Shown here piece after piece: positions 8,853 to 18,657 of a DNA stretch of 64,000 nucleotides (position 1 is the first letter of the stretch; every line of letters starts with the position of its first letter). The notes below the pieces were generated by a model. It ran no database searches. It worked only from the letters and a program-made list of their open reading frames with translations, and was not told the DNA's origin. This stretch comes from Hydrogenophaga sp. PAMC20947 (GTDB taxonomy: Bacteria > Pseudomonadota > Gammaproteobacteria > Burkholderiales > Burkholderiaceae_C): contig NZ_CP039252.1 in assembly GCF_004795855.1 (NCBI RefSeq), positions 2,728,001-2,792,000 of the forward strand, written 5' to 3'. A program made the position numbers and the translations under genes.

Positions 8853-9850
8853 CAGAAGAGCTTCCGAAGATCCATGCCCGAATACAACTGCCCCACCTGT
8901 GCTTCATACCCGTTGAACATCAACGTCTTGCGACGCCGGGCCAGCAAGCCCCCTTCTTCACCGATGCGGCGCTCCGTGGCCTGGCTCCAGCGGGGATGGG
9001 AAACGTCGGGGTTCACGTTGGAGTAGAACCCGTACTCTTGGGCTGCCGCCTTGTTCCAGGCGGTGGCAGGCTGTTTATCCGTGAATCGGATCTTGATCAG
9101 CGACTTGGCCGACTTGAACCCATACTTCCAGGGAACCACAAGCCGCACGGGCGCGCCATTCTGGTTGGGCAAGACTTCGCCGTACATGCCAAAAGCCAGC
9201 AAGGTCAACGGGTGCATGGCCTCGTCCAGCCTGAGTCCCTCGGTGTAAGGCCAATCAAGAACGCCGCTGCGCAACCCCGGCATCACTTTGGGATCAGCAA
9301 GCGTGACAAACTCCACATACTTCGCGCTGGTCTGAGGCTGCACCTCCTTGATCAGTGCGGCCAGGGAGTAGCCCACCCAGGGGATGACCATGGACCATCC
9401 CTCAACACATCGCAGGCGGTATACCCGCTCTTCCATGGCGCTGAGTTTGAGCAGAGAATCGATGTCGAAGGTTTTCGGCTTGTTCACCAAGCCCTCGACC
9501 TGGACCGTCCATGGATGGGTCTGCAGGCCAGCGGACAAAGCGGCAGGCTGTGCCTTGTCGGTGCTGAACTCGTAGTAGTTGTTGTAGCTGGAAGCATCCT
9601 GATAAGAGGTGAGCTTCTCAACGGTTTGCGCCCCTGCAAGCTTTGACGCCGAAGCTTGCAATGCCTGCAGTCGCCCCGGAATTGGTGCGAGTGCCCAGGC
9701 ATCGCGGGCTGCCCAACCGGCCAAAGCGGCTCCGCCAGCACCCAAGGCCAGCGATTGCAGCCAGGCGCGGCGACCAAGGTATTGTGCTGGCGACGTGATG
9801 TCGCTTGGCGTAGGGTGAACGAACCCCGAATCTTGCGTGCGGATGATCAT
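8852..9850 (-). CDS. msrP: Periplasmic molybdopterin methionine-sulfoxide reductase MsrP
   Basis: Catalytic subunit that repairs oxidised methionine in envelope proteins, using a Mo-molybdopterin cofactor and electrons from MsrQ. A twin-arginine signal ([19 protein letters not shown], about residues 26-44) shows Tat export. The sulfite-oxidase-type fold carries the molybdenum-ligating Cys in [15 protein letters not shown], and [21 protein letters not shown] is also family-typical. Start set at the ATG 9850, which has GGAG 6 bp upstream; an upstream TTG at 9871 lacks this. First gene of msrPQ. Confidence 0.94.
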   Translation of the reverse strand: MIIRTQDSGFVHPTPSDITSPAQYLGRRAWLQSLALGAGGAALAGWAARDAWALAPIPGRLQALQASASKLAGAQTVEKLTSYQDASSYNNYYEFSTDKAQPAALSAGLQTHPWTVQVEGLVNKPKTFDIDSLLKLSAMEERVYRLRCVEGWSMVIPWVGYSLAALIKEVQPQTSAKYVEFVTLADPKVMPGLRSGVLDWPYTEGLRLDEAMHPLTLLAFGMYGEVLPNQNGAPVRLVVPWKYGFKSAKSLIKIRFTDKQPATAWNKAAAQEYGFYSNVNPDVSHPRWSQATERRIGEEGGLLARRRKTLMFNGYEAQVGQLYSGMDLRKLF

Positions 9851-9969
9851 CAAATGCTCCGATTGTCTCAATGGGTCGTGAGACTCGGCGCATTCTTACA
9901 GGGTTCCCTGGCTCCCGGAAGGGTTGAGCCTCGCCACCCCAAGGCGCACAGGGTCACGCGGCACCAAGT

Positions 9970-11331
9970 TCACAGCTCTCCGTAGCTGTGCAAGCCCGAA
10001 AGAAACATGTTCACCCCCAGGAAGGCAAAGGTCGTGATCACCAGGCCTGTCAATGCCCACCAAGCCGCCACTGTTCCCCTGAGGCCCTTCATCAAACGCA
10101 TGTGGAGCCAGGCAGCATAGTTGAGCCAGACGATGAGCGCCCAGGTTTCCTTGGGGTCCCAGCTCCAGTAGCCACCCCATGCTTCTGCTGCCCAGAACGC
10201 GCCCAGCACGGTGGCGATGGTGAAAAAAGCAAAGCCGACGGCGATGGCCTTGTACATCACATCGTCGAGCACTTCAAACGTAGGCAAGCGCTCGGCGATG
10301 CGGCGACGCCCAAACATGATGCCACCCACGATCAACAACGAAATACCGAAGTAAACAAACCAGTAGCTGCTGCCTTTTTCGGCTGCAGAGGTTCGGAAGA
10401 CGATGGGCTCGAAACACAACACCAGTCCGAGGATCCACAGTGGCGCCAGCTTGTACCAGCGGCTCTCGGAGGCGCTCTGTTTGATCAGATAGGCAAAGGC
10501 CAGCATGGCCGCGATGGCAAACGTGCCATAGCCGATAAAGTTGGCAGGCACATGCAGTTTCATCCACCAACTTTGCAGCGCAGGCACCAGTGGCTGAATT
10601 TGATGCGCTTCGCGCACAACGGTGTACCAGAGCAAAAAGCCCACGGCAGCGCTCACCACCAGCATCACAAAGGCACCCATCGATCGGGTCTGATAGTGAT
10701 CTTCGTAGTAGAGGTAGAACGTCGCCGTCAGCCAGCAAAACAACACGAACACTTCGTAGAGGTTGCTCACTGGAATGTGCCCGATGCCTACGCCAATCTG
10801 GTGACTCTCATACCAGCGCACCATCGTGCCCACCAGGGCCAGGGTCACGGCGGCCCAGGCGAGACGGGAGCCAATCCCTTCGAACGCACTCCCCGCCCGC
10901 GTCGCCATTCCGATCCAGTAAAACAGCGTGCTCATGAAAAACAGCACGCTCATCCAAAGAATGGCCGACTGGCTGGAGAGAAAGTATTTCAACAAAAAAA
11001 CGTGGTCGGCGCGGGCGAGGTCAGCGGCACCTTCGGGCGTCTGGTAGAGCGATATTCCGATCAACGACAAAATCGTTACGCCCACCATCAGAAGGCGCAA
11101 GGGCCGCCAGAACCAGCCCAGCAAGATCACCGAGGGCACCGCCCCCATCAGAATGCCTTTTTCGTAGACATCCATCGACCCGCCATACAGCCCAAAGGCG
11201 GCCGCAGCCCCCACCACGACCAGGGCGGCAAACACCCAGTCCCACACGTTGCGGCTGGCGAAATAGCCGGGCGACAAGCGATCGCCCGACCGGCTACGCT
11301 TCAGTTCTATGGTTTGGGCGACGGTACTCAT
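9970..11331 (-). CDS. ccsA: System II cytochrome c synthase subunit CcsA/ResC
   Basis: Membrane protein that exports and presents heme for attachment to apocytochromes c. About 8 membrane segments are visible. The tryptophan-rich heme-handling motif is clear (WGGYWSWDPKETWALIVW), with flanking histidines HQIGVGIGHIPVSNLYE and KLHVPANFIGY. Many databases name this protein CcsB. At 453 residues it is typical of betaproteobacteria. Its start overlaps the resB stop (ATGA). It forms a functional unit with resB and the adjacent cytochrome c4. Confidence 0.93.
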   Translation of the reverse strand: MSTVAQTIELKRSRSGDRLSPGYFASRNVWDWVFAALVVVGAAAAFGLYGGSMDVYEKGILMGAVPSVILLGWFWRPLRLLMVGVTILSLIGISLYQTPEGAADLARADHVFLLKYFLSSQSAILWMSVLFFMSTLFYWIGMATRAGSAFEGIGSRLAWAAVTLALVGTMVRWYESHQIGVGIGHIPVSNLYEVFVLFCWLTATFYLYYEDHYQTRSMGAFVMLVVSAAVGFLLWYTVVREAHQIQPLVPALQSWWMKLHVPANFIGYGTFAIAAMLAFAYLIKQSASESRWYKLAPLWILGLVLCFEPIVFRTSAAEKGSSYWFVYFGISLLIVGGIMFGRRRIAERLPTFEVLDDVMYKAIAVGFAFFTIATVLGAFWAAEAWGGYWSWDPKETWALIVWLNYAAWLHMRLMKGLRGTVAAWWALTGLVITTFAFLGVNMFLSGLHSYGEL

Positions 11332-13463
11332 GGGGACACCTTCAGCAATTGGGTTTTCAACACATCAAACTCCTGGTCGGATTCCATGGTCTTGCGGTTG
11401 GACGACAAGGCCATGGTTGCGCTCGATCCCGATCCATCCGCAGTCGGTGTGAGCCAGACCCACACCCGACGCTCACGCACATACAGCATGGCAAACACGC
11501 CGAGGATCAGGAATCCACAGCCCAGATACACGATCGTCTGACCGGGCGCACGGGCCACTTGAAATACGCTCGCCTGGATATGGGTGAAGTCCTTCAATCC
11601 GAACGCCATCGGGGCGGGGTACAAGAACGCGTCACTCAGACCCATGACAGACAGGGTCATGAACCGTTGGGTGTCTTCTCCACGCTCCAACGGCGCCAGG
11701 CCCGCTTTTTCACGGCTGAGCTGCAACAACTCGAACAAAGTGCCATTGAGAATGCGCACCAGCACATCGCTCGCGCGCTCACGCTCGGCCTCTGGCACGT
11801 TGACCTCCAGGAAAGTCGACACAGCCTGCAGGCCACCTTTGATCGCGGGCTCACCCGCCGCAGGTTTCGGCAAGGCATCAGTTTCTGCTCCGGCGAACAA
11901 GCCCAGCGCACGCCCCGCAGAGCCTTTCAAGGCCTCAATCAACTCCGGGCGGTTGGCCTCGACTGCCACAGCGGCATAGCGACTGATCGCCTCAGCCCGC
12001 ATGTCGGGATCGGCCAACGCCGCGCGCAGGCGAATAAAACCATCGAGGCTGTCTTGGTCATCGGCCGGGATGCGCAAGTACCGGAAAGGCTCTGAAGGGG
12101 TGTCGCGCATGCCCAGCAAGTACATGCGGGCACCATCAAGCTCCATCGGCAACATGTAGTTGTGGTACTCGACCGCCTGGCCAGCGGCGTCACGCAACTT
12201 GTAGCTGATGCTGGGCCCCACGTTAAGCAAAGTTTTTTCGGTGACGGTCTTGTGACCCGAGCCCAAGCGGCTTTCGATGGCGCTGCGCAAATCAACGCTG
12301 CGCACATCGGTGCCCGACTCCCGACCTGCAAAGTTCTCCACGTTGATCACGCGCAGAGCGGTGAATTCCAAGGTGAGTTTTTGGTCACCGTTGCTCAAAG
12401 GCGCGCTGCCACCGATCACACCCGAGATGTCGAAGGGACGAACCGCCCCATTGATAGGCAATGCTTGCAGCGTGACCTTGGAGCCACCATCGTCAAAGCT
12501 CGACTGGTAGATGTTGATGCCTTTGTAGCTCGCTGGGTGGTTCACTTCCACGCGTGTCGGAAACTGCTCACCGGTTTCGCGATCGTGGATGACGATGTCG
12601 CTGGCAAACAGGCGTGGCATACCCGTTTCGTAGTATTCCACGATGAATTTCTTCAGTTCAACAGAGAAGGGCAAATCCTGCAGCAATACCCCTGTGGGCT
12701 GGGCCAGGATGGCGGTGCTGGAGCTGGTACCTTCGGTCACCAGCAGGTTGCCCCTGAAGGTCGGATTCGTCGGTGACAAACGATGCTCGGCTGGAACATC
12801 GGCGATCAATCCGCCACCGGTGAAAGGGGTTTTCCCGTTGAACCACATTTCAGCCCGAACGACGAGATCGCCGTCCAGCAACCCACCGATACACACCAGC
12901 ACAATGGCACTGTGGGCGGCCAGATACCCGATCTTGTTGGCCACGCCCTTCTTGGCCGCCACCATCCAGCCCAGGCCTGCAGAAGTCTCCCGCGATTGCA
13001 ACTTCACCTTCCAGCCAGAGCCCAGCAATTGCTGCCCCATCCGGTTGGCGGCGGCCTCAGGTCCTTCGCTCAGGGTGTTTTCCGCCCGGTTTGGGAAGGA
13101 TTTCAGGCTCTGCTCGCGAATATTCTCCTTGAACGCCTTGAAGTCGCTGAAGATTTTCGGGGTGTTGCGGGTGATGCACAGGCTGGTGCTGATCACCAGA
13201 AAAGCCAGGATCAGCAGAAACCACCATGCGCTGTAAACGGAAAAAAGGCCGGCGGCGCTGAATACGTCGGCCCAGAACGGACCAAACTGGTTCACGTAAT
13301 TGTTGGCCGGCTCGTGTTGCTTGACCACCGTACCAATGACGGATGCGATGCAAATCACCGACAACAGGGAGATGGCGAATCGCATGGACGATAGCAACTC
13401 GACCAGCTGCTTGGCCAGGCGGGAGCCGGTCTGGAGTTGCCAGCCTTCAGTGGAAACGGTCAT
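11328..13463 (-). CDS. resB: System II cytochrome c synthase subunit ResB/CcsB
   Basis: ResB-family membrane protein that holds apocytochrome c and works with CcsA in the cytochrome c synthase. Three N-terminal membrane spans are visible (about residues 27-47 SLLSVICIASVIG, 75-95 WWFLLILAFLVISTS and 175-195 GYLAAHSAIVLVCIGGLL). A long periplasmic domain with PASYKGINIYQSSFDDGGS follows, and a C-terminal span (IVYLGCGFLILGVFAMLYV). I chose the ATG at 13463 (MTVSTEGWQLQ); an upstream GTG at 13511 would add 16 unlikely residues. About 711 residues, within the long betaproteobacterial form. Confidence 0.93.
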   Translation of the reverse strand: MTVSTEGWQLQTGSRLAKQLVELLSSMRFAISLLSVICIASVIGTVVKQHEPANNYVNQFGPFWADVFSAAGLFSVYSAWWFLLILAFLVISTSLCITRNTPKIFSDFKAFKENIREQSLKSFPNRAENTLSEGPEAAANRMGQQLLGSGWKVKLQSRETSAGLGWMVAAKKGVANKIGYLAAHSAIVLVCIGGLLDGDLVVRAEMWFNGKTPFTGGGLIADVPAEHRLSPTNPTFRGNLLVTEGTSSSTAILAQPTGVLLQDLPFSVELKKFIVEYYETGMPRLFASDIVIHDRETGEQFPTRVEVNHPASYKGINIYQSSFDDGGSKVTLQALPINGAVRPFDISGVIGGSAPLSNGDQKLTLEFTALRVINVENFAGRESGTDVRSVDLRSAIESRLGSGHKTVTEKTLLNVGPSISYKLRDAAGQAVEYHNYMLPMELDGARMYLLGMRDTPSEPFRYLRIPADDQDSLDGFIRLRAALADPDMRAEAISRYAAVAVEANRPELIEALKGSAGRALGLFAGAETDALPKPAAGEPAIKGGLQAVSTFLEVNVPEAERERASDVLVRILNGTLFELLQLSREKAGLAPLERGEDTQRFMTLSVMGLSDAFLYPAPMAFGLKDFTHIQASVFQVARAPGQTIVYLGCGFLILGVFAMLYVRERRVWVWLTPTADGSGSSATMALSSNRKTMESDQEFDVLKTQLLKVSP

Positions 13464-13631
13464 GGGGGCTTCAAAAAAACAAACAGGGCGGGTCTGGATA
13501 ACCCAGAACACGCCCTGATGTGATGCTCACTTGGCTCAGCGGTTCAATGAATATCACCAAACCGTATTGTGCCGTCAAATATTAACGATGGCTTATATCC
13601 CCAGGCTGACCGGGGAGAAAGGCCATGACAC

Positions 13632-14264
13632 TCAGCGCAGGCCTGCGATGTAGTCCGATACCGCTTTGATCTCACGATCGTTCATTTTGGCGGCAACCCC
13701 AGTCATCTGGACGCTGTTCTTGCGAACGCCCGAGCGAAATGCATTCAGCTGGTTGACGGTATAGGTGGCATGCTGGCCAGCCAGGCGGGGGTACTGCGCA
13801 GGAATACCGGCACCGTTGGGGCTGTGGCAGCCGGCGCAAGCGGCGACCTGGCGATCGGCTATGCCACCTCGGTAGATGCGCTCGCCCAGACGAACCAAGT
13901 CTTTGTCGGTGGCAAAGCCTTCTTTGGCTTTCTGATCGGCAAGCCAGAAGGCCATGTTGTTCATGTCCTCATCGGACAGACTCGAAGCAAAGCCCTTCAT
14001 GATGGCGTTGTCGCGCTTGCCCGACTTGAATTCCATCAGCTGCTTGGCGAGGTATTCGGGATGCTGCGCGGCGAGCTTGGGGTTCTCGGGGGTGGTCGAG
14101 TTGCCGTCGGCGGCGTGGCAGGCCACACACACTTGGCCATACGAGGCAGAACCCTTGCCCAGATCGGGCTTGGCAGCTTCGGTCTTGGCCGTCTCAGCGT
14201 GGGCGCTGAAAGACAGGCTGGCAGCAGCGGCAATGGCGCAGAAAAGGGAGACGGGCAATTTCAT
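13632..14264 (-). CDS. Diheme cytochrome c4
   Basis: Periplasmic electron carrier with two c-type hemes, commonly donating to terminal oxidases. A Sec signal peptide (to about residue 23, FSAHA) is followed by two homologous domains with heme motifs CVACH and CAGCH and the downstream Met-containing segments (IMKGFASSLSDEDMNNMAFW and VQMTGVAAKMNDREIKAVSDY). At 210 residues it matches cytochrome c4. It sits next to the resB-ccsA maturation genes on the same strand, divergent from engB. Confidence 0.94.
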   Translation of the reverse strand: MKLPVSLFCAIAAAASLSFSAHAETAKTEAAKPDLGKGSASYGQVCVACHAADGNSTTPENPKLAAQHPEYLAKQLMEFKSGKRDNAIMKGFASSLSDEDMNNMAFWLADQKAKEGFATDKDLVRLGERIYRGGIADRQVAACAGCHSPNGAGIPAQYPRLAGQHATYTVNQLNAFRSGVRKNSVQMTGVAAKMNDREIKAVSDYIAGLR

Positions 14265-14330
14265 GTCGGGGGCGGCGTCGGCGACGACGCATCGGTTTGG
14301 AGAAGAAACACGCGGTCTTCTGAAGACTCT

Positions 14331-14360
14331 TTCAGACCATTAACCAAACGATTTTACAAT
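14331..14360 (+). promoter_or_regulatory. Candidate sigma70 promoter of engB
   Basis: TTCAGA (14331-14336) and TACAAT (14355-14360) with an 18-bp spacer, about 19 bp before the engB ATG. The -35 matches consensus at 4 of 6 positions. Inferred by eye. Confidence 0.4.
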
Positions 14361-14378
14361 GGCCCACAGGAACCCCCA

Positions 14379-15164
14379 ATGTCATCCCCCAAAAATACCG
14401 TCCCCGACCCCTCCGCTCAGCTCTCAGCAGCCCAGTCCGCGCCCTCTTTTGAGGCCGAAAGCGGAGGCGATGTGCCCCTTCAGCCTGAAATCAAGGCACT
14501 CCACGGCTGGTTGCATACAGCCCGCTTTCTCACCACCGCGCCCAAATTGGAGTTCTTGCCCGATCTCGATGTTCCAGAGGTCGCTTTTGTGGGGCGCTCC
14601 AATGCGGGCAAGTCGACGTGCATCAACACGATGACACAGCAAAAGCGGCTCGCGTATGCCTCCAAAACACCGGGGCGCACCCAAAGCATCAACCTGTTTT
14701 CACTGGGCAAACAGGGTGTAACCGACGCAGTGCTGGCCGATTTGCCGGGCTATGGCTATGCGGCTGTGCCACGCGAGGCCAAGCTGCGTTGGCAGCGCGT
14801 GATGGGCAACTATTTGCTCACCCGCAAAAACCTGAAGGCGGTGGTATTGCTCTGCGACCCTCGCCTGGGGCTGACCGAGCTGGACGAAATTTTGCTTGAC
14901 GTCATTCGCCCGCGCGTGGCCGACGGATTGAATTTTTTGATTTTGCTCACCAAGTCCGACAAGCTCACCCGCGCTGAGGCCAACAAGGCCTTGTCGATCG
15001 CGCAGCTGCAAAGCGGCGGCGGCGAAGCGCGTTTGTTCTCGGCGCTCAAAAAGCAGGGGCTGGACGAGGTGGCACGCCTTTTGTGGGATTGGACGCATGG
15101 GGAATACGCGGCGCCCGCTCCCTCGGTGGTCTACGACGAAGAAGAGCCCCCTTCACTCGATTGA
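14379..15164 (+). CDS. engB: Ribosome biogenesis GTPase EngB/YsxC
   Basis: GTP-binding protein needed for large ribosomal subunit assembly. All G motifs are visible: G1 GRSNAGKST, switch region SKTPGRTQSINLF, G3 DLPGYGYA, G4 TKSDK and G5 LFSALKK. The 261-residue product has a 40-residue Ser/Pro/Ala N-terminal extension before the domain and an acidic tail. The frame is open far upstream through the antisense of the cytochrome c4 gene; the ATG at 14379 is chosen because it follows the intergenic promoter-like region and gives a normal length. Confidence 0.93.
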   Translation: MSSPKNTVPDPSAQLSAAQSAPSFEAESGGDVPLQPEIKALHGWLHTARFLTTAPKLEFLPDLDVPEVAFVGRSNAGKSTCINTMTQQKRLAYASKTPGRTQSINLFSLGKQGVTDAVLADLPGYGYAAVPREAKLRWQRVMGNYLLTRKNLKAVVLLCDPRLGLTELDEILLDVIRPRVADGLNFLILLTKSDKLTRAEANKALSIAQLQSGGGEARLFSALKKQGLDEVARLLWDWTHGEYAAPAPSVVYDEEEPPSLD

Positions 15165-15173
15165 AGCCCCGCC

Positions 15174-16094
15174 TCAGACCTTGTAAAACGATTGTTCGCC
15201 GGTCGGCCGGGTCTTGAAGCGCTTGTGGACCCAGTAATACTGCTCGGGCATGGTGGCGATCATTTCTTCCAGGCGCTGGTTCATGAACGCCGTATCGGCA
15301 ACAGGATCGCCTGTCGGGTAATCGGTCCAGGCCGGTAAAACGGTGACCTCGTAGCCATCTGGTGTGATCTTGCTGATGACGGGAACCACACGGGCCCGGC
15401 CCAGCTGCGCAAGGCGTGGCAAGGTGGGCACCGTGGCAGCCGGAACGCCAAAGAACGGCACAAATACCGAATCGTTTGGGCCGAGATCCATATCGGGCAA
15501 GAGGTACAAGGCCTCGCCTGATCGCAACGCCTGCACCAAGCTCCGCAAGCTTTCGTGTTTCTCGACGAGACGCACCGATCCGTATTTAAGGCGGCCGGCC
15601 CGCACCCATTGGTCTATGGCCACATTGCGTTGCCGGGCGTACAAACTGATGAAGCGGCGCGAAAACCCCAGCGAGAGCGCCGCGCCACCCGCGTCCAACC
15701 CCACGAAATGGGGCGCAAAAATGGCCACCGCGCCCTCGGCAGACAAGGCCTCCAGGTCGCCCGTCAGTTTGATGCGCGAGCGCACCCTGGCTTCATCTGC
15801 TCCCCATATCCAGCCGCGGTCAAGCCAGGATTGTGCGAATACCACAAAATGCCTGCGCACCGCCCCACGGCACTCGGCCGCTGTCTGCTCGGGAAAACAC
15901 AGCGCCCAGTTGGTCTGGGCAATGCGCCGGCGTTTGCCGGCGAGCAGGTGCAGCAGTTGCCCCACAAACCAACCGAGGCCACGCACCCAGGACAAAGGCA
16001 GCAGGGCCAGTGCGTGCATGGTGCTGACCGCCAGGCGGCCGGTCCAGTTGGTTCGCGCACGGGGCACAGCGGGTTTTTCAGGTGTCGTCGGCAT
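15174..16094 (-). CDS. LpxL/HtrB-family lysophospholipid/lipid A acyltransferase (HX4D type)
   Basis: Inner-membrane acyltransferase of the lipid A late-acylation family, adding a secondary acyl chain at the cytoplasmic face. The 306-residue protein has an N-terminal hydrophobic anchor, the catalytic HX4D box (PHFVGLDAGG), ARQRNVAIDQWVRAGR, and LLPDMDLGPNDSVFVPFFG, which corresponds to the conserved D-M/Q-D block. It follows a second acyltransferase and overlaps its 3' end by 17 bp, suggesting one transcript. Which acyl position each enzyme modifies cannot be told from sequence. Confidence 0.88.
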   Translation of the reverse strand: MPTTPEKPAVPRARTNWTGRLAVSTMHALALLPLSWVRGLGWFVGQLLHLLAGKRRRIAQTNWALCFPEQTAAECRGAVRRHFVVFAQSWLDRGWIWGADEARVRSRIKLTGDLEALSAEGAVAIFAPHFVGLDAGGAALSLGFSRRFISLYARQRNVAIDQWVRAGRLKYGSVRLVEKHESLRSLVQALRSGEALYLLPDMDLGPNDSVFVPFFGVPAATVPTLPRLAQLGRARVVPVISKITPDGYEVTVLPAWTDYPTGDPVADTAFMNQRLEEMIATMPEQYYWVHKRFKTRPTGEQSFYKV

Positions 16095-16995
16095 GCAAAT
16101 CGGGTGGGACGGGTCGGTCGATCAGGCTGCGGGCAGTGCCAGCGTCGGTTGCGGCCAGTCCATGGGGTGTCTTGTAGCGGTCGTAGGACCAGATGTACTG
16201 GGCCGGGCATTCTCTCACCAAGGCCTCCATGGCCTGGTTGATCTGGGTCGCAGCGATCAAGGGATCGCGGCTCAGGCCACCCTCAACGGGGCAAGGGCGC
16301 ACATGAACCAGGTACCCTCGCCCCCAGGACAGGCGCTCACCCCAGATCAGGACCAGCTGCACACCTGCCGTTTGGGCCAGCCGTGCTGACAGCGTCATGG
16401 TGTAGGCCTCGCGGCCGAAGAATGGCGCCCACACCCCTTGGCCCGCCGGCGGGACCTGATCGGGCAACAGGCCGACCGCCTGCTGGCTTTTGAGCGCCTT
16501 GATGAGCTGCTTGACGCCTGCCAGGGTGGTGGGTGCGGTGAACAGATGGGGGCGCTCGCGGGCCGTTGCCACCAGATCCCGAAGTGCTGGCTGCCGAGAA
16601 GGGCGAAACAACACGGTGATGGGCATGCGCTCGCCAAAGCGCTGCGCCAGGGCCTGTGCCGTGATTTCAAAGCAGCCCAGATGCGGTGTCAGGAACAACA
16701 CGCCTGAGCCATGCGTCAAAGCGGACTCCACGACCGACGCCCCTTCCCAGCCCATCCTCATGGGCTTGCCCAGCCACAGGCGAGGGGTTTCGGCCACCAT
16801 CTTGCCGGACTCACCGACCGAAACCAGCGCGGTGCGCAGGGACAACCCAGCCTGGCGCGCATTGGCCAGCAACCGACGCCGGTAACGGCCCGACAAGACA
16901 AAACTGGCCCAGCCCATCAGCCAGCCACCCGCGTGCAACACCGGCAAGGGCAGGACGGACAGGAGGCGAAAAATCAGCTGAATAAAGACAGTCAC
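16078..16995 (-). CDS. LpxL/LpxM-family acyltransferase (HX4E type)
   Basis: Second member of the lipid A acyltransferase family. The 305-residue product shows an N-terminal membrane anchor, the catalytic box in TPHLGCFEITAQAL (HX4E), VLFRPSRQPALRDLV, and LPDQVPPAGQGVWAPFFG. It begins with a GTG codon; no ATG exists before the hydrophobic anchor. It is the upstream gene of the pair and divergent from metK. The pair resembles the two-gene acyltransferase arrangement next to metK in related betaproteobacteria (from general knowledge). Confidence 0.87.
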   Translation of the reverse strand: MTVFIQLIFRLLSVLPLPVLHAGGWLMGWASFVLSGRYRRRLLANARQAGLSLRTALVSVGESGKMVAETPRLWLGKPMRMGWEGASVVESALTHGSGVLFLTPHLGCFEITAQALAQRFGERMPITVLFRPSRQPALRDLVATARERPHLFTAPTTLAGVKQLIKALKSQQAVGLLPDQVPPAGQGVWAPFFGREAYTMTLSARLAQTAGVQLVLIWGERLSWGRGYLVHVRPCPVEGGLSRDPLIAATQINQAMEALVRECPAQYIWSYDRYKTPHGLAATDAGTARSLIDRPVPPDLHADDT

Positions 16996-17077
16996 GGCAA
17001 GTAAAAAGCAAAGGACTCAAGGCACGGGGCGGCACCCCGACAGACAGATAATCGACAGGCTGAGCGAGTCGATGTTC

Positions 17078-17198
17078 TAAAATACCGACATCGCCGAGTT
17101 ACTGAACTAATTGCGGGGCGATTCATAAATTCCGCTAAAGCGTTCGCCGAACTCCGACAGGCCGGCAACGCCGAACAACCTACTTGGAGTTTATCTAC
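17078..17198 (+). promoter_or_regulatory. metK promoter and about 110-nt leader
   Basis: A TAAAAT -10-like box (17078-17083) would start an RNA near 17090 with a leader of about 110 nt. The leader holds several complementary segments: GCGG with CCGC about 14 nt apart, and GAGTT with AACTC about 50 nt apart. A GGAG at 17186-17189 serves the metK ATG. I could not match it to SAM-I, SAM-II or SAH riboswitch consensus elements by eye. It could be an ordinary leader. Confidence 0.35.
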
Positions 17199-18383
17199 AT
17201 GGCGAACGATTTTCTTTTTACATCCGAATCCGTCTCTGAAGGCCACCCCGACAAGGTGTCTGACCAGATTTCCGATGCGATCCTGGATGCGATTTTCAAA
17301 CAAGACCCCCTGAGCCGTGTGGCTGCCGAAACGCTGTGCAACACCGGGCTGGTCGTTTTGGCGGGTGAAATCACCACCAACGCCCATGTCGACTACATTC
17401 AGGTCGCTCGCGACACGATCAAGCGAATCGGCTACGACGACACCACCTACGGGATCGACTACAAGGGCTGCGCTGTCATGGTCTGCTACGACAAGCAGAG
17501 CAATGACATCGCCCAAGGGGTGGATCATGCGTCGGACGACCACCTCAACACCGGGGCTGGCGATCAAGGCCTGATGTTTGGCTACGCGTGCGATGAGACG
17601 CCCGAGCTCATGCCCGCGCCCATTTACTACGCCCACCGCCTGGTGGAACGCCAGGCGCAGTTGCGCAAAGACGGCCGCCTGCCTTTCCTGCGCCCCGACG
17701 CCAAGAGCCAGGTGACGATGCGTTATGTGGACGGCAAGCCCCACAGCATCGACACCGTGGTGCTGTCGACGCAGCACACGCCCGACCAGTCGGAAACGGC
17801 GACCAAGATGAAGGCCTCGTTCAACGAAGCCATCATTGAAGAATTGATCAAGCCGGTGCTGCCCAAAGAGTGGCTGCAAAACACCCGCTACCTGATCAAC
17901 CCCACCGGCCGATTTGTCGTTGGTGGCCCCCAGGGGGATTGCGGCCTGACGGGACGCAAGATCATTGTGGACACCTACGGCGGCGCCTGCCCTCACGGCG
18001 GCGGAGCCTTCAGCGGAAAAGACCCCAGCAAGGTGGACCGGTCAGCTGCATACGCAGCTCGCTATGTGGCGAAAAACGTGGTCGCCGCAGGGCTGGCCCG
18101 CCAGTGTCAAGTGCAAGTGGCCTATGCCATCGGCGTGGCCCAGCCCATGAACATCACGGTCTACACCGAAGGCACTGGCGTGATTCCGGATGAAAAAATC
18201 GCAGCGCTGGTCAATGAACACTTCGACCTTCGTCCCAAGGGCATCATCCAGATGCTGGATCTGCTGCGCCCCATCTACGAAAAGACAGCGGCCTATGGTC
18301 ACTTCGGGCGCGAAGAACCCGAATTCACCTGGGAGCGCACCGACAAGGCAGCGGTGCTGCGAGCGGCTGCCGGTCTGAAGTAA
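17199..18383 (+). CDS. metK: S-adenosylmethionine synthetase
   Basis: Makes S-adenosylmethionine from methionine and ATP. The 394-residue product carries the family signatures [13 protein letters not shown], the [12 protein letters not shown] motif and the [19 protein letters not shown] phosphate-binding loop. Start set at the ATG 17199, giving [12 protein letters not shown], with GGAG 9 bp upstream; the TTG at 17184 lies in the Shine-Dalgarno region. Monocistronic: a strong terminator follows about 105 bp after the stop. Confidence 0.97.
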   Translation: MANDFLFTSESVSEGHPDKVSDQISDAILDAIFKQDPLSRVAAETLCNTGLVVLAGEITTNAHVDYIQVARDTIKRIGYDDTTYGIDYKGCAVMVCYDKQSNDIAQGVDHASDDHLNTGAGDQGLMFGYACDETPELMPAPIYYAHRLVERQAQLRKDGRLPFLRPDAKSQVTMRYVDGKPHSIDTVVLSTQHTPDQSETATKMKASFNEAIIEELIKPVLPKEWLQNTRYLINPTGRFVVGGPQGDCGLTGRKIIVDTYGGACPHGGGAFSGKDPSKVDRSAAYAARYVAKNVVAAGLARQCQVQVAYAIGVAQPMNITVYTEGTGVIPDEKIAALVNEHFDLRPKGIIQMLDLLRPIYEKTAAYGHFGREEPEFTWERTDKAAVLRAAAGLK

Positions 18384-18488
18384 GACAAGCGCCTCGTCTG
18401 GTGGACATGCCGGCAGCGTTGCCGCTTTAGCGACGGTTGTTCAGCACCCAAATAGGCGAGCTAAACAGGTGTGCATGCGCTCACTTTC

Positions 18489-18528
18489 AAAAAATGCCCC
18501 TGTGCAAATGCGCTGGGGCATTTTTTTT
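18489..18528 (+). terminator. Rho-independent terminator downstream of metK
   Basis: A 12-bp perfect stem (18489-18500 with 18515-18526, core ATGCCCC/GGGGCAT) and a 14-nt loop run into eight T residues. The stem is also A/T-flanked on the other strand. It lies before the next gene and argues against a histidine-kinase start upstream of it. Confidence 0.9.
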
Positions 18529-18657
18529 CCCCCTCGTCGATCAGGCGGCCCACATGAGCACATCCCCAAAACAATCCTGAATTTTTGGCCCAGGCGTCCG
18601 ATAAGAAATGCACAGACCTTCCCAATCTGCCTGCAACGACCTGGAGTCCGACCGATC

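Noticed and set aside
17084-17198. SAM-II riboswitch before metK
   Set aside because: A GCTAAAG stretch recalls part of the SAM-II consensus, but the required stem and pseudoknot partners could not be placed.
18469-18657. Earlier start for the three-PAS kinase
   Set aside because: It would place the start inside the metK terminator and add a basic, Pro-rich stretch with no family character; the ATG at 18658 has a Shine-Dalgarno-like GGAG.
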